Assembly: GCF_902499125.1 (NCBI RefSeq)
Contig: NZ_CABVPX010000001.1
Location: 1-64,000, forward strand
Length of the DNA: 64,000 bases
Source of the DNA: Burkholderia arboris
Lineage (GTDB): Bacteria; Pseudomonadota; Gammaproteobacteria; Burkholderiales; Burkholderiaceae
Reading direction: 5' to 3'
The position numbers and the translations under genes were made by a program. This document shows positions 27,523-36,241 of the stretch, piece by piece. The notes below the pieces were generated by a model. It did not search any database. It was not told where the DNA came from and saw only the letters and a list, made by a program, of their open reading frames with translations. The stretch's first letter is position 1. Each line of letters begins with the position of its first letter.

Positions 27523-28599
27523 ATGAAGTCATTCGCTCGCCGTGCGTCGCGCACGTCCGTCAAGCTGATCGCCGCAGCCGCCTGCGTGGCGGCAGCTGTG
27601 CCCGCCCATGCGCAGTCGAGCGTGTCGCTCTATGGTCAGGTCGACGAATGGGTCGGCGCAACCAAGTTCCCCGGCAGCGACCGCGCATGGAACGTGAGCG
27701 GCGGTGGCATGTCGACGTCGTACTGGGGCATGCATGGCGCCGAGGATCTCGGTGGCGGCTACAAGGCGATCTTCACGCTGGAAAGCTTCTTCCGCGCGCA
27801 GAACGGCCAGTACGGCCGCTTCCAGGGCGACACGTTCTTCGCGCGCAATGCGTACGTCGGCATCGATTCGCCGTACGGCACGGTGACGGCAGGCCGCCTG
27901 ACGACGCACCTGTTCCTGTCGACGATCCTGTTCAACCCGTTCTACGACTCGTACACGTTCTCGCCGATGGTGTATCACGTGTTCCTCGGCCTCGGCACGT
28001 TCCCGACCTACCCGAGCGATCAGGGTGCGGTGGGCGATTCCGGCTGGAACAACGCGGTGTCGTATGCATCGCCTTCGTTCGGTGGACTGAACTTCGGCAC
28101 GATGTACGCATTCGGCAACCAGGCCGGCGACAACGGCTCGAAGAAATGGAGCGCGCAGTTCAACTACGCGAACGGCCCGTTCGCGGCAACCGCCACGTAT
28201 CAGTACGTGAACTTCAACAACGGCCCGCGCGACCTGAGCGCGCTCGTCGCCGGGATGAAGAGCCAGGGCATCGCGCTGGTCGGCGCAACCTACGACCTGA
28301 AGCTCGTGAAGCTGTTCGGCCAGTATATGTACACGAAGAATGACCAGGTCGCCGGAAGCTGGCATGTGAACACTGCGCAAGGCGGCGTGTCGGTGCCGCT
28401 CGGCGCGGGCAACGCGATGGCCTCGTACGCGTATTCGCGCGACGCAGGCGGCCTCGACCAGACGCGCCAGACCTGGGCCGTCGGCTACGACTACCCGCTG
28501 TCCAAACGCACGGACGTCTACGCCGCGTACATGAACGACCGCATCAGCGGCCTGTCGAACGGCGACACGTTCGGCGCGGGGATTCGCGCGAAGTTCTGA
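27523..28599 (+). CDS. Gram-negative general porin (Burkholderia type)
   Basis: A 358-residue outer-membrane porin. The ATG at 27523 is preceded by AGGAGA and opens a signal peptide ending AHAQ. The mature part has QSSVSLYGQVDEWVG, STSYWGMHGAEDLGGGY, a large loop, GYDYPLSKRTDVYAAY and the terminal Phe (GIRAKF). It is a close paralog of the porin at 14037-15119. It stands alone downstream of a long, probably regulated, promoter region. It may serve uptake for the neighbouring catabolic genes. Confidence 0.9.
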   Translation: MKSFARRASRTSVKLIAAAACVAAAVPAHAQSSVSLYGQVDEWVGATKFPGSDRAWNVSGGGMSTSYWGMHGAEDLGGGYKAIFTLESFFRAQNGQYGRFQGDTFFARNAYVGIDSPYGTVTAGRLTTHLFLSTILFNPFYDSYTFSPMVYHVFLGLGTFPTYPSDQGAVGDSGWNNAVSYASPSFGGLNFGTMYAFGNQAGDNGSKKWSAQFNYANGPFAATATYQYVNFNNGPRDLSALVAGMKSQGIALVGATYDLKLVKLFGQYMYTKNDQVAGSWHVNTAQGGVSVPLGAGNAMASYAYSRDAGGLDQTRQTWAVGYDYPLSKRTDVYAAYMNDRISGLSNGDTFGAGIRAKF

Positions 28600-28980
28600 T
28601 CGCAGCGCTGCTCCGAACGTCCGGAAACGTGGGTCACGCGCGCTGCGTCATCCCGGTTCCGGGCACGTCGAATGCATCCACGGCAATCTCGCTGCGCTTC
28701 GGTCAACTCAACTGCGCCGACGTACCTCCTTCGCACGGCGTAGCTGCAGCATTTTCCCTTTGAACCGCAGCCCCGCAGCACCGCAGCACCGCAGCACCGC
28801 AGCACCGCAGCACCGGCAGGATATTCCAGCATGCTGGCCATGCCGCAAGCCAGGCCGCAACGCATGACGGGCACGTGTCGCGTCTTTCGACGTGATCGGT
28901 CATGACGGCAGGCACACCGTTTGCATGTCCTCGCGCTCGTCTGCTGACACCACGCTGTCAGCAGACGGCATCTAAGCTCG
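28600..28980. other. Intergenic region with an 8-bp tandem repeat
   Basis: 381 bases between the porin and the MFS gene with no supported gene. Five perfect tandem copies of CGCAGCAC run from 28774 to 28813. The MFS promoter probably lies in the final 100 bases; a CTGACACCACGCTGTCAG inverted repeat near 28944-28961 could be an operator. Confidence 0.6.
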
Positions 28981-30387
28981 ATGGACCGAAACCCGAGGAG
29001 CACGCCCGTGGCTCATACCGGAGGACTCGCCGCACTGGCCGAGCGCACCGCCAAACGGCGCGGCCTCACGCTCCTGACCCTCTGCCTCGCCGTGCTCGTC
29101 GCACAGGTCGACACGGCCGTCGTGAATCTGGCGACGCGCGCGATCGGCGACTATTTCCACGCCGGCGTCGGCGCGTTGCAATGGGTCGTCGACAGCTACA
29201 ACCTCGCTTACGCGGTGCTGCTGCTGACGGGCGGGCTGCTCGCCGACCTGCACGGCCGGCGCCGCCTCTTCATCGCCGGTACCGCGCTCTTTACCGTCGC
29301 GTCGCTGGCGTGCGCGCTCGCCCCGTCGGTATCGGTGCTGATCGCCGCGCGTGCGCTGGCCGGCGTCGGCGCGGCGCTGCTGCTGCCGGCCTCGCTTGCG
29401 ATCGTGCGCGTCGTGTGGCGCGATCCGGTCGAGCGCGGCCGCGCGCTCGGCATCTGGGCCGCGTGCAACGGCGTGGCGATGGCGATCGGCCCAACGCTCG
29501 GCGGCGTGCTGATCCGGCACTTCGGCTGGCGCAGCATCTTTTTCGTGGTCGTGCCGTTGGGCATCGCGGCGATGCTGTTCGCGATTCCGGCCGTGCCCGA
29601 GTCGTCCGATCCGCGTGGCCGGCATGTTGACGGTGCGGCGCAAGTCGCGGGGGCGCTCGGGCTCGGCGCGCTTGCGTATGCGGCGATCGCGTTCCGCGAT
29701 TCTGCGGCCGCGTGTGCGTTCGCGGGCTGCGTTGCAGTTGCGTCGTTCGTCGCCTTCGCGGCGATCGAACGCCGCCGCGGCGAAGCCGCGCTCGTGCCGC
29801 TCGACCTCTTCCGGATCAGCGCGTTTCGCGGCGCGATCGCCGCGACCACCGGCATGACGTTCGGCATGTACGGCGTGCTGTTCCTGCTGCCGCTGACGTG
29901 GCAGAGCACCGGTCGTCTCGATTCGACCGGCGCGGGCCTTGCGCTGCTGCCGATGGCACTCGTGTTCATCGTCGTGTCGCCGTGGTCCGGCCCGCTGTCC
30001 GAGCGCCTCGGCACGCGCACGACGATGGCCGGCGGCGTCGCGGTGATCGCGAGCGGGCTCGCCGTGATCGGCGCGTCCGCCGGTTCACCGGGCCTGCTCG
30101 ATGCCGAGATCGGCCTCGCGTTGACGGGGCTCGGGATGGGCATCGCGACCGGCCCGCTGATGACCATCGCGGTCGGCGCGGTCGAGGCCGCGCGCTCGGG
30201 CACCGCAAGCGCGCTCGTCAACGTCGCGCGGATGACCGGCGCGACGCTCGGGATCGCGGTGCTCGGCACGCTGTTCGCGGCCGCGCACGGCGGCGCGGCA
30301 GGCTTGCGCGCGGCGATGTTCGTCGGCGCGGCCGTGCAACTGACGGGCGCGGTGGTGTCGGCGGTCAGCGTGCAGCAGGCAACGTGA
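28981..30387 (+). CDS. MFS transporter, DHA2-type drug/proton antiporter
   Basis: A 468-residue inner-membrane transporter with about 14 hydrophobic segments. It has the DHA2 motif near the start (LAVLVAQVDTAVVNLATRAI, ALQWVVDSYNLAYAVLLLTG), the motif-A loop GLLADLHGRRRLF, and motif C GPTLGGVLIRHFGWRSIFFV. It probably exports toxic organic compounds. The GTG upstream of the second Met is possible, but the ATG at 28981 gives the usual length. No regulator is adjacent on the same strand. Confidence 0.87.
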   Translation: MDRNPRSTPVAHTGGLAALAERTAKRRGLTLLTLCLAVLVAQVDTAVVNLATRAIGDYFHAGVGALQWVVDSYNLAYAVLLLTGGLLADLHGRRRLFIAGTALFTVASLACALAPSVSVLIAARALAGVGAALLLPASLAIVRVVWRDPVERGRALGIWAACNGVAMAIGPTLGGVLIRHFGWRSIFFVVVPLGIAAMLFAIPAVPESSDPRGRHVDGAAQVAGALGLGALAYAAIAFRDSAAACAFAGCVAVASFVAFAAIERRRGEAALVPLDLFRISAFRGAIAATTGMTFGMYGVLFLLPLTWQSTGRLDSTGAGLALLPMALVFIVVSPWSGPLSERLGTRTTMAGGVAVIASGLAVIGASAGSPGLLDAEIGLALTGLGMGIATGPLMTIAVGAVEAARSGTASALVNVARMTGATLGIAVLGTLFAAAHGGAAGLRAAMFVGAAVQLTGAVVSAVSVQQAT

Positions 30388-30430
30388 CAGGCGGCGTTCC
30401 TGCTGGGTACGGCGCTACCGCACTATCCGC

Positions 30431-30673
30431 TCAGTGATGTTTCCCGCCGTGCTTGCGCGCCCGGTGCTCGGCGCGTTTCTGCAGCAGCGCCGGCATCAGC
30501 TCCTCGATATATTGCCGCGCCTGTCCGCGCGTGACGATCTCGCTGAAGCGCTGGTGCGCCTTGTCCTGGCCGACCAGCGCCGCATGCGCCTTCCTCAGGA
30601 TGTGCAGATACGCGATCAGGCTCGTGCCGTCGCGCACGGGCAGCGCATCGCGCGGGTCCGGGGTCGTACTCAT
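30431..30673 (-). CDS. Small hypothetical protein coupled to phosphoesterase (80 aa)
   Basis: An 80-residue basic protein (MSTTPDPRDALPVRDGTSLI, then AYLHILRKAHAALVGQDKAH) ending in a His/Lys-rich tail (RARKHGGKHH). Its ATG overlaps the stop of the upstream phosphoesterase by 4 bases, so it is translationally coupled to it. No signal peptide or membrane segment is seen. I do not recognise a family. The His-rich tail could bind metal. Confidence 0.65.
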   Translation of the reverse strand: MSTTPDPRDALPVRDGTSLIAYLHILRKAHAALVGQDKAHQRFSEIVTRGQARQYIEELMPALLQKRAEHRARKHGGKHH

Positions 30674-31917
30674 GTTCCGATCCTTTGCGGACAATCCGTC
30701 CGGCACGTTGTCGTCACGAGCGCCAGCAGGTCGTTGGCGAGCCGGTCGCGGTCGGTCAGCGGCGCACAGCCGAACAGCCGCTCGAGCGTCGCGGCGACCG
30801 ACGCATGGTCGTACGGCGTGTGGTCGACCTGCCCGGCCGCGACCCACGGCGAAATCACGATCGCCGGCACGCGCACGCCATACACGTCGAAACCGAAGCC
30901 GCTCGCGTTCAGCGTCTCGGCCGCGCCGTCGTTCGGCGGCGGCGCGGCGCCCGGCCGGACCGAATCGTAGAAACCGCCGTGCTCGTCGTAGACGATCACG
31001 AACAGGCTGCTGTTCCACACCGGCGAATTGCGGATCGCGTTGTACACGCGCGCAGCGAGCTGGTCGCCGCCGGCCAGCCCGTCCATCGGATGCTGCGAAC
31101 TGCCGTTTTGATAGGTGCCGTGCACGATGTCGCCGTAGCCGGGCTCGATGAACGTGTAGCGCGCCGTGTAGCCGGCCGCGAGATCGGCTTCGAAGTGCGC
31201 GAGATCGTCGACGTCGAAGAAGCTGATGCCCTTCAGCGACGCAACCTGCGGCACACGGCCGAGCGGGTCGCCGGTCTGGTCCTGGTAGATGCGCCAGTTG
31301 CCGTCGCCGAGTGCGCCGAAGATCGAGCCCTTCGGATAGGGAAAGCCGTCGAATGCGTCCCATCCGCCCATCTCTTCCTTGGTCGGCGAATGGTCGAGCC
31401 CGGCCGACGACGCGCCGTGCAGGAAGAAGCGGTTCGGCCAGGTCGGCCCCGGCATCGACGCATGCCACGCATCGCACAGCACGAACGCATTCGCGAGCGC
31501 GTACAGCGACGGCGCCTGCGTCGCGACGTTGACGCCCTGCATGATCTTGCCCGCGTCGGCCGGCTGCGGCGGCGTGCCTTCGGAATGCGACGTCGCGTAG
31601 TTCGACACGAAGCCCGTATTGCCGACCGGCGGATAAGCCTGCCCTTTCACGAACGGCACGCCCGCGCCGCACAGCTGCTCGAGCACGTCGGTGAATTCGT
31701 GGCATGGATCGGTCGGCATCCGGTCGGGTGCGCCGCCACCGAACGGATAGACCGCGCCGCCATACGCGTTGCTGTTGCCCGGCGACGCGGCGACGATGTC
31801 GGCGATGCCCGACAGCGCGAACAGGTGATCGAAGGAACGGTTCTCGAGCATCAGCACGAACACATGCTGGATGCGGTCCTGAACGGACGGGGATGCGGGG
31901 GCTGCGTCTGCACTCAT
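30670..31917 (-). CDS. Phosphoesterase / phospholipase C-like protein (alkaline phosphatase superfamily)
   Basis: A 415-residue protein of the phosphoesterase family that includes bacterial phospholipase C and AcpA-type acid phosphatases. The N-terminal metal motif HVFVLMLENRSFDHLF contains the conserved Glu-Asn, and a second metal site is VYDEHGGFYDSV. A third element is PWVAAGQVDHTPYDHAS. Unlike secreted PLCs there is no Tat signal peptide; the chain begins MSADAAPASPSVQDRIQ. It is likely cytoplasmic or exported by another route. It is coupled to an 80-residue gene downstream. Confidence 0.82.
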   Translation of the reverse strand: MSADAAPASPSVQDRIQHVFVLMLENRSFDHLFALSGIADIVAASPGNSNAYGGAVYPFGGGAPDRMPTDPCHEFTDVLEQLCGAGVPFVKGQAYPPVGNTGFVSNYATSHSEGTPPQPADAGKIMQGVNVATQAPSLYALANAFVLCDAWHASMPGPTWPNRFFLHGASSAGLDHSPTKEEMGGWDAFDGFPYPKGSIFGALGDGNWRIYQDQTGDPLGRVPQVASLKGISFFDVDDLAHFEADLAAGYTARYTFIEPGYGDIVHGTYQNGSSQHPMDGLAGGDQLAARVYNAIRNSPVWNSSLFVIVYDEHGGFYDSVRPGAAPPPNDGAAETLNASGFGFDVYGVRVPAIVISPWVAAGQVDHTPYDHASVAATLERLFGCAPLTDRDRLANDLLALVTTTCRTDCPQRIGT

Positions 31918-32087
31918 GGCGCCTCCTGGCGTCGCGCGACGAATGTCCGGCTGGCACGGTCGTTGGCCCGCTGAAAGCCACTGAAGGGATTGAAAGCCAC
32001 ACGCGCGGGCCGCGAATTGCCGACGAGTGTACGACCGCGCCGCCCCGCGCGTAAAGCGTCATACGAACCGCGTCACCGCGTGTCGGT

Positions 32088-32984
32088 TCAGCCCTCGACC
32101 GGCGCGGTTTTCAGCGTGACGACATCGCGCCGTGGCGGCGCGCCGAACATCCGCGCGTATTCGCGGCTGAACTGCGACGCGCTTTCGTAGCCGACGCGAT
32201 ACGCGGCCGTTTCCGCGTTCGCCGCGCCGGTCACCATCAGGTGCCGCGCTTCGAGCAGGCGCAACTGTTTCTGGTACTGCAGCGGCGTCATCGATGTCAG
32301 CGCCTTGAATTGCCGGTGAAATGCCGACGGGCTCATCTGCGCGACGGCGGCGAGCTCCTCGACGCGAATCGCCTCGGCAAACTGGCCGCGCAACGCATGG
32401 ATCGCCGCGACGACGCGCTGGGCGTGACCGTTGGCGAACACGACGCGCGAGACTTCGCCGCCGTGCGGGCCCGCGAGCAGCCAGTAGCAGATCTCGCGCA
32501 TCACGAGCGGCGCGACGACCGGAATCGCGGCCGGCATATCGAGCAGCCGCATCATCCGCAGCATGCAATCGGCGAGCGGCCCGCCGAAATCGGTCACGCA
32601 CACGCCATGCCCGATCGGGCCGGCCGCCTGCGGCGGCGCATCGAGCCGTTCGAGCACGTCGCGCATCATCGCGAGATCGAATTCGAGCACGATGCCGAGG
32701 AACGGTTCGGTCTCGCTGGCCTTCACGATGCGGCTCGTCGCCGGCATCTCGACGCTGACGACGAGCGCGCGGCCGGGCCCGTAGTCGTAACGCCGCCCGC
32801 CGAACGTGGTCCACTTCGCGCCTTGCACGACGACGCACAGCGCGGGTCTCATGATCAGCGGCGCGGGCAGCCGCTCGCGGTTGGAACGCAGCAGGATCAG
32901 CCCGTCGATCGCCGTCTCGAACCGGCGTTCGTCGCCCTGCTCGCCGGTCAGGCGCGCGACGCGTTCGACCAGTTCCTCCGACAT
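32088..32984 (-). CDS. AraC family transcriptional regulator (CmrA-type N-terminal domain)
   Basis: A 298-residue regulator. The N-terminal cupin-like domain (ALCVVVQGAKWTTFGGRRYD) is of the AraC_N type, and two helix-turn-helix motifs are at the C-terminus (VEELAAVAQMSPSAFHRQFK, AAYRVGYESASQFSREYARM). The start ATG at 32984 opens MSEELVERVARL. It is divergent from an SDR gene 167 bases away, a common pairing in which the regulator controls the dehydrogenase. Confidence 0.87.
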   Translation of the reverse strand: MSEELVERVARLTGEQGDERRFETAIDGLILLRSNRERLPAPLIMRPALCVVVQGAKWTTFGGRRYDYGPGRALVVSVEMPATSRIVKASETEPFLGIVLEFDLAMMRDVLERLDAPPQAAGPIGHGVCVTDFGGPLADCMLRMMRLLDMPAAIPVVAPLVMREICYWLLAGPHGGEVSRVVFANGHAQRVVAAIHALRGQFAEAIRVEELAAVAQMSPSAFHRQFKALTSMTPLQYQKQLRLLEARHLMVTGAANAETAAYRVGYESASQFSREYARMFGAPPRRDVVTLKTAPVEG

Positions 32985-33151
32985 GGTGCAGCCCTCCGTA
33001 TCCCGATGTGCGGATGGTACACGCGGCACCGCGCGCATCGGGGCGGCCGGGCAGGATCAGGCAAGAATACAGCCGGTTCCGGCATTCATCGGGGACGACG
33101 GCCGCCGTACGCTTGCGGCTGTCCGTCACCGACTTCGACCAGGAGCACAGC

Positions 33152-33931
33152 ATGACTGCAGTACATTCCACCGGTACCGCTCGGAAAATCGCCGTCGTCA
33201 CCGGCGGCAGCCGCGGGCTCGGCCGCAACACGGTGCTTCACCTCGCGCAACGCGGCGTGCGCACGATCTTCACCTACCGCTCGAATCGCGCGGAAGCCGA
33301 TCGCGTCGTCGCGCTGGCCGCCGACGCCGGGCAACCGGCGCTCGCGCTGCCGCTCGATACGGGCGATACCGCCACGTTCGGCCGCTTCGCCGAACAGCTC
33401 CGCGACGCGCTTTCAGGCTGGGGCGCCGACCGCTTCGACTTCCTCGTCAACAATGCGGGCACGTCGCATCACGCGCCGATCGCCGAGACGACCGAAGCCG
33501 ATCTCGACGCGCTCTATCGCGTGCACTTCAAGGGGGTGTTCTTCCTCACGCAGACGCTGCTGCCGCTGATCCGCGACGGTGGCCGCATCGTGAACGTGTC
33601 GTCGGGCCTCACGCGCGTCGCGGTGCCCGGCAGCGCGGCCTACGGGTCGATGAAGGGCGCGGTCGAGGTGCTGACGCGCTATCTGGCGAAGGAGCTCGGC
33701 CCGCGCGGCATCGCGGTGAACGTCGTCGCGCCGGGCGCGGTGGCGACCGATTTCAGCGGCGGGATGGTGCGCGACAATCCGGAGGTCAACCGGCGCGTCG
33801 CTGAATGGACCGCGCTCGGCCGTGTGGGCGAGCCTGACGACATCGGGCCGATGATCGCGTCGCTGCTGTCGGACGACAACCGCTGGGTCAATGCGCAGCG
33901 CATCGAGGTGTCGGGCGGGATGGCGCTCTGA
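33152..33931 (+). CDS. SDR-family oxidoreductase
   Basis: A 259-residue classical short-chain dehydrogenase. It has the NADP motif TGGSRGLG, LVNNAG, a catalytic Ser in NVSSGL, and YGSMK. The ATG at 33152 follows an AGGAG site. Divergent from the AraC regulator that probably controls it, and closed by a strong terminator at 33980-34014, it forms a single-gene unit. The substrate is unknown. Confidence 0.86.
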   Translation: MTAVHSTGTARKIAVVTGGSRGLGRNTVLHLAQRGVRTIFTYRSNRAEADRVVALAADAGQPALALPLDTGDTATFGRFAEQLRDALSGWGADRFDFLVNNAGTSHHAPIAETTEADLDALYRVHFKGVFFLTQTLLPLIRDGGRIVNVSSGLTRVAVPGSAAYGSMKGAVEVLTRYLAKELGPRGIAVNVVAPGAVATDFSGGMVRDNPEVNRRVAEWTALGRVGEPDDIGPMIASLLSDDNRWVNAQRIEVSGGMAL

Positions 33932-33979
33932 GCGTTGACTTTCGCCGGGCGGCCCGATACGATCGATGCACTTTCAAGA

Positions 33980-34014
33980 CGCCCTCCCGGTCCGCCGGGA
34001 GGGCGTTTCGTTTT
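33980..34014 (+). terminator. Rho-independent terminator after the SDR gene
   Basis: A perfect 11-base stem, CGCCCTCCCGG (33980-33990) and CCGGGAGGGCG (33995-34005), with a TCCG loop, is followed by TTTCGTTTT (34006-34014). Confidence 0.9.
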
Positions 34015-34044
34015 GGTTCACCAACCAGAAGGAAACGACTTGAA

Positions 34045-34854
34045 ATGAACCCGATCGACCCCGCCCTCGCCGCCCGCCCGGACGGCCGCCACGAGGGCCT
34101 CGGCTACCTGCAGCACGGCACCGGCCCCGAATGCGTGATGGTGCTGCACGACTGGCTCGGCGACCATACGAACTACGCGGCGCTGCTGCCGTATCTCGAC
34201 GAAACGGCCTTCACGTACGTGTTCGTCGACCTGCGCGGCTACGGCGCATCCCGTCACCTGAGCGGCGCGTATACGATCGACGAAATCTCGGCCGATTGCC
34301 TCGCGCTCGCGGATCGCCTCGGCTGGCAGCGCTTTCACGTGATCGGCCATTCGATGACGGGCATGGCGACGCAACGGCTCGCCGCCGATGCGCCGTCGCG
34401 CATCAAGAGCGCGATCGCCGTGTGCCCGGTGTCGGCGGCCGGCAACCGCCTGCCCGGCGACGCACGCGCCTTCTTCGCGAGCACGACCGTCGACGACGAC
34501 GCGTTTCGCCGGCTCGTGCGGTTCGTGACGGGGGGATTGTCGGCGCGCTGGGCCGACCTGAAGCTGCGGCAGAACCGCGAGCGGGTGGCGCCCGGTTGCC
34601 GGCTTCCGTATCTCGACATGCTGACCGGCACGGATTTCGTCGATGAAGTGCGCGGGCTCGACACGCGTTTTCTGGCGATCGTCGGCGACAAGGATCCGGG
34701 GCTCGACGCGCCGGCGATGCAGGCGACCTTTCTCGCATGGCATCCGAACGCAAAGCTCGTGACGATACCGAATTGCGGGCATTACCCGATGCAGGAATGT
34801 CCGCCGTACTTCGCGAAGGTCGTCGAGGATTTCCTGCGGGACGCGGCTGCCTGA
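34045..34854 (+). CDS. Alpha/beta hydrolase
   Basis: A 269-residue alpha/beta hydrolase with the nucleophile elbow GHSMTG, a VDLRGYGASR strand-turn element and the catalytic His in NCGHYPMQECP near the C-terminus. The probable acid is in VGDKDPG. It resembles esterase/haloperoxidase-type hydrolases; substrate is not predictable. It begins 31 bases after the SDR terminator, so it probably has its own promoter or partial read-through. Confidence 0.82.
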   Translation: MNPIDPALAARPDGRHEGLGYLQHGTGPECVMVLHDWLGDHTNYAALLPYLDETAFTYVFVDLRGYGASRHLSGAYTIDEISADCLALADRLGWQRFHVIGHSMTGMATQRLAADAPSRIKSAIAVCPVSAAGNRLPGDARAFFASTTVDDDAFRRLVRFVTGGLSARWADLKLRQNRERVAPGCRLPYLDMLTGTDFVDEVRGLDTRFLAIVGDKDPGLDAPAMQATFLAWHPNAKLVTIPNCGHYPMQECPPYFAKVVEDFLRDAAA

Positions 34855-35025
34855 GCGTTGCGCACGCGCGGCGGCCGGTAAAGGCGGGACTGGCCGCCGC
34901 GGCGCGATGGCGCCGCCGGCGACCGACGAACGGCACGCAGCGTGCCGTTCATCCGGTTCGTCCGGCCGTGTGGCCGGACAGGTTTCGACCGGGGGCGCGA
35001 TGTGCCGCGCGCCGGCCGTCGCCGC

Positions 35026-35289
35026 TCAACGACGCGGCTGGCCGCTTCGCGGCGGACGCGGGGAATTCGCGTCCTTGTGACGGAAGTTGATACGGCCCTT
35101 CGTGAGGTCGTAGACCGACAGTTCCAGCGTCACGCGGTCGCCCGCGAGAATGCGGATGTGGTTCTTGCGCATGCGGCCCGACGCGTACGCGCCAACCACG
35201 ACGCCGTTTTCCAGCGTCACACGGTATTTGCTGTCCGGCAGCACTTCGTCGACGATCCCGTCGAGTTCCAGCAGTTCTTCTTTTGCCAA
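35026..35289 (-). CDS. infA: Translation initiation factor IF-1 (TTG start)
   Basis: An 87-residue S1-like OB-fold protein. The conserved IF-1 N-terminus ([20 protein letters not shown]) is preceded by TTG at 35287-35289, with GGAGG seven bases upstream, so TTG is assigned as start. The conserved core [19 protein letters not shown] is followed by [14 protein letters not shown]. The tail is longer than the 72-residue E. coli protein ([12 protein letters not shown]), typical of an extra Burkholderia IF-1 paralog. It probably acts at the 30S A site. Confidence 0.93.
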   Translation of the reverse strand: MAKEELLELDGIVDEVLPDSKYRVTLENGVVVGAYASGRMRKNHIRILAGDRVTLELSVYDLTKGRINFRHKDANSPRPPRSGQPRR

Positions 35290-35756
35290 ACCAATTCCTC
35301 CAGACAAGGTGATAGACCGCGGCCGCGGCGATCTGCCCGGCGCCGCATCCCGCAACGGGACGGCCGCCGGCAGGCTGCCGGGGATCGGTTCGTTCAGACG
35401 GGCCAAGGGCCTGTCTTGCGATCGGAGCCCGGCGCGTTGCGGCGTTCGGGCGGTCGGTGGCGGCGGCGGGATGAGCGCCGCGCAAGTCGGGACCGCGCCA
35501 GCTACGACATGGCGGCGGTCTGCTCAGGTTGATGCGTTGAAGCGGTGATGCGCTCGCGAAGCAGCGTGCGCTTCGCAAGGGCGTTGCGTCGCATGCGGGT
35601 TACGCATGCGATGAGGGAGGCGTCACGACCGATGCATCGAGAATGTCGCGATGCATCGGTCGTGCGCATCGGAACGCGCAGGCCGCCGTCATGCGGCGCC
35701 CCGCGCGATACTCCATCCGGCCTCGGCCGCCGACCGGCGACCGCTGCCGATGCGGC
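35290..35756. other. Intergenic region between infA and the cold-shock gene with three perfect hairpins
   Basis: 467 bases without a supported gene. It contains infA's promoter and leader (minus strand) and, at 35556-35664, three successive perfect inverted repeats listed separately. Confidence 0.65.
35556..35664. repeat. Cluster of three perfect inverted repeats
   Basis: Three hairpins follow each other: GCGAAGC-N7-GCTTCGC (35556-35576), TCGCATGCG-N5-CGCATGCGA (35589-35611), and a 16-base stem CACGACCGATGCATCG-N9-CGATGCATCGGTCGTG (35624-35664). None is followed by a T-run, so they are not simple intrinsic terminators. They lie downstream of the cold-shock gene and may end or protect its message, or form a REP-like element. 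Confidence 0.85.
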
Positions 35757-35960
35757 TTACTGCGGCGTGATGTTCGACGCTTGCAGACCCTTCGGGCCAC
35801 GCTTCACTTCGAAGCTGACCTTCTGGCCTTCGGCCAGGGTCTTGAAGCCCGTGCCGCGAATTTCCGAGAAATGGGCGAACAGATCGTCGCCGCCGTTGTC
35901 CGGGGAAATGAAACCAAAGCCCTTGGTTTCGTTGAACCACTTGACGGTACCGGTATCCAC
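35757..35960 (-). CDS. CspA-family cold-shock protein (GTG start)
   Basis: A 67-residue cold-shock domain protein with RNP1 KGFGFI (residues 13-18) and RNP2 LFAHF (27-31), in [15 protein letters not shown]. The start is GTG at 35958-35960, with AAGGAAG upstream. It binds single-stranded nucleic acid and melts RNA structure. The long leader with a candidate promoter at 36099-36127 is typical of csp genes, whose leaders act in cold-dependent translation. Confidence 0.94.
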   Translation of the reverse strand: MDTGTVKWFNETKGFGFISPDNGGDDLFAHFSEIRGTGFKTLAEGQKVSFEVKRGPKGLQASNITPQ

Positions 35961-36127
35961 AAATACTTCCTTAATACAAACGATTGAACATGCGCCCTCG
36001 ACGGGCACAGAAAGAATCAAAGAGGGAGAGACCAACGACTGCCGCACAGCGTGCGGCGAATGATGAGCAATCGAACTTCTTGACGACTTCGGTCTAGGAC
36101 ACTACGCGGGAGTGGGCGTTTCGTCAA
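35961..36127 (-). promoter_or_regulatory. Promoter and long structured 5' leader of the cold-shock gene
   Basis: On the minus strand TTGACG (36127-36122), a 17-base spacer and TAGTGT (36104-36099) form a good promoter, predicting a leader of about 130 bases. The leader contains a hairpin GCCGCAC-N3-GTGCGGC (36039-36055). Cold-shock genes usually have such long leaders. Confidence 0.65.
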
Positions 36128-36241
36128 GTCATTTTGGTGCGACGCACAAGCGAAGGTGCCGCCGCGCCTTGTACGGCGGGGGTTGCCGGCCGATGCCCCC
36201 CGTTTCGATGCGCCCCTGTTTTTCGGCCGGCCTGCCCGTTT

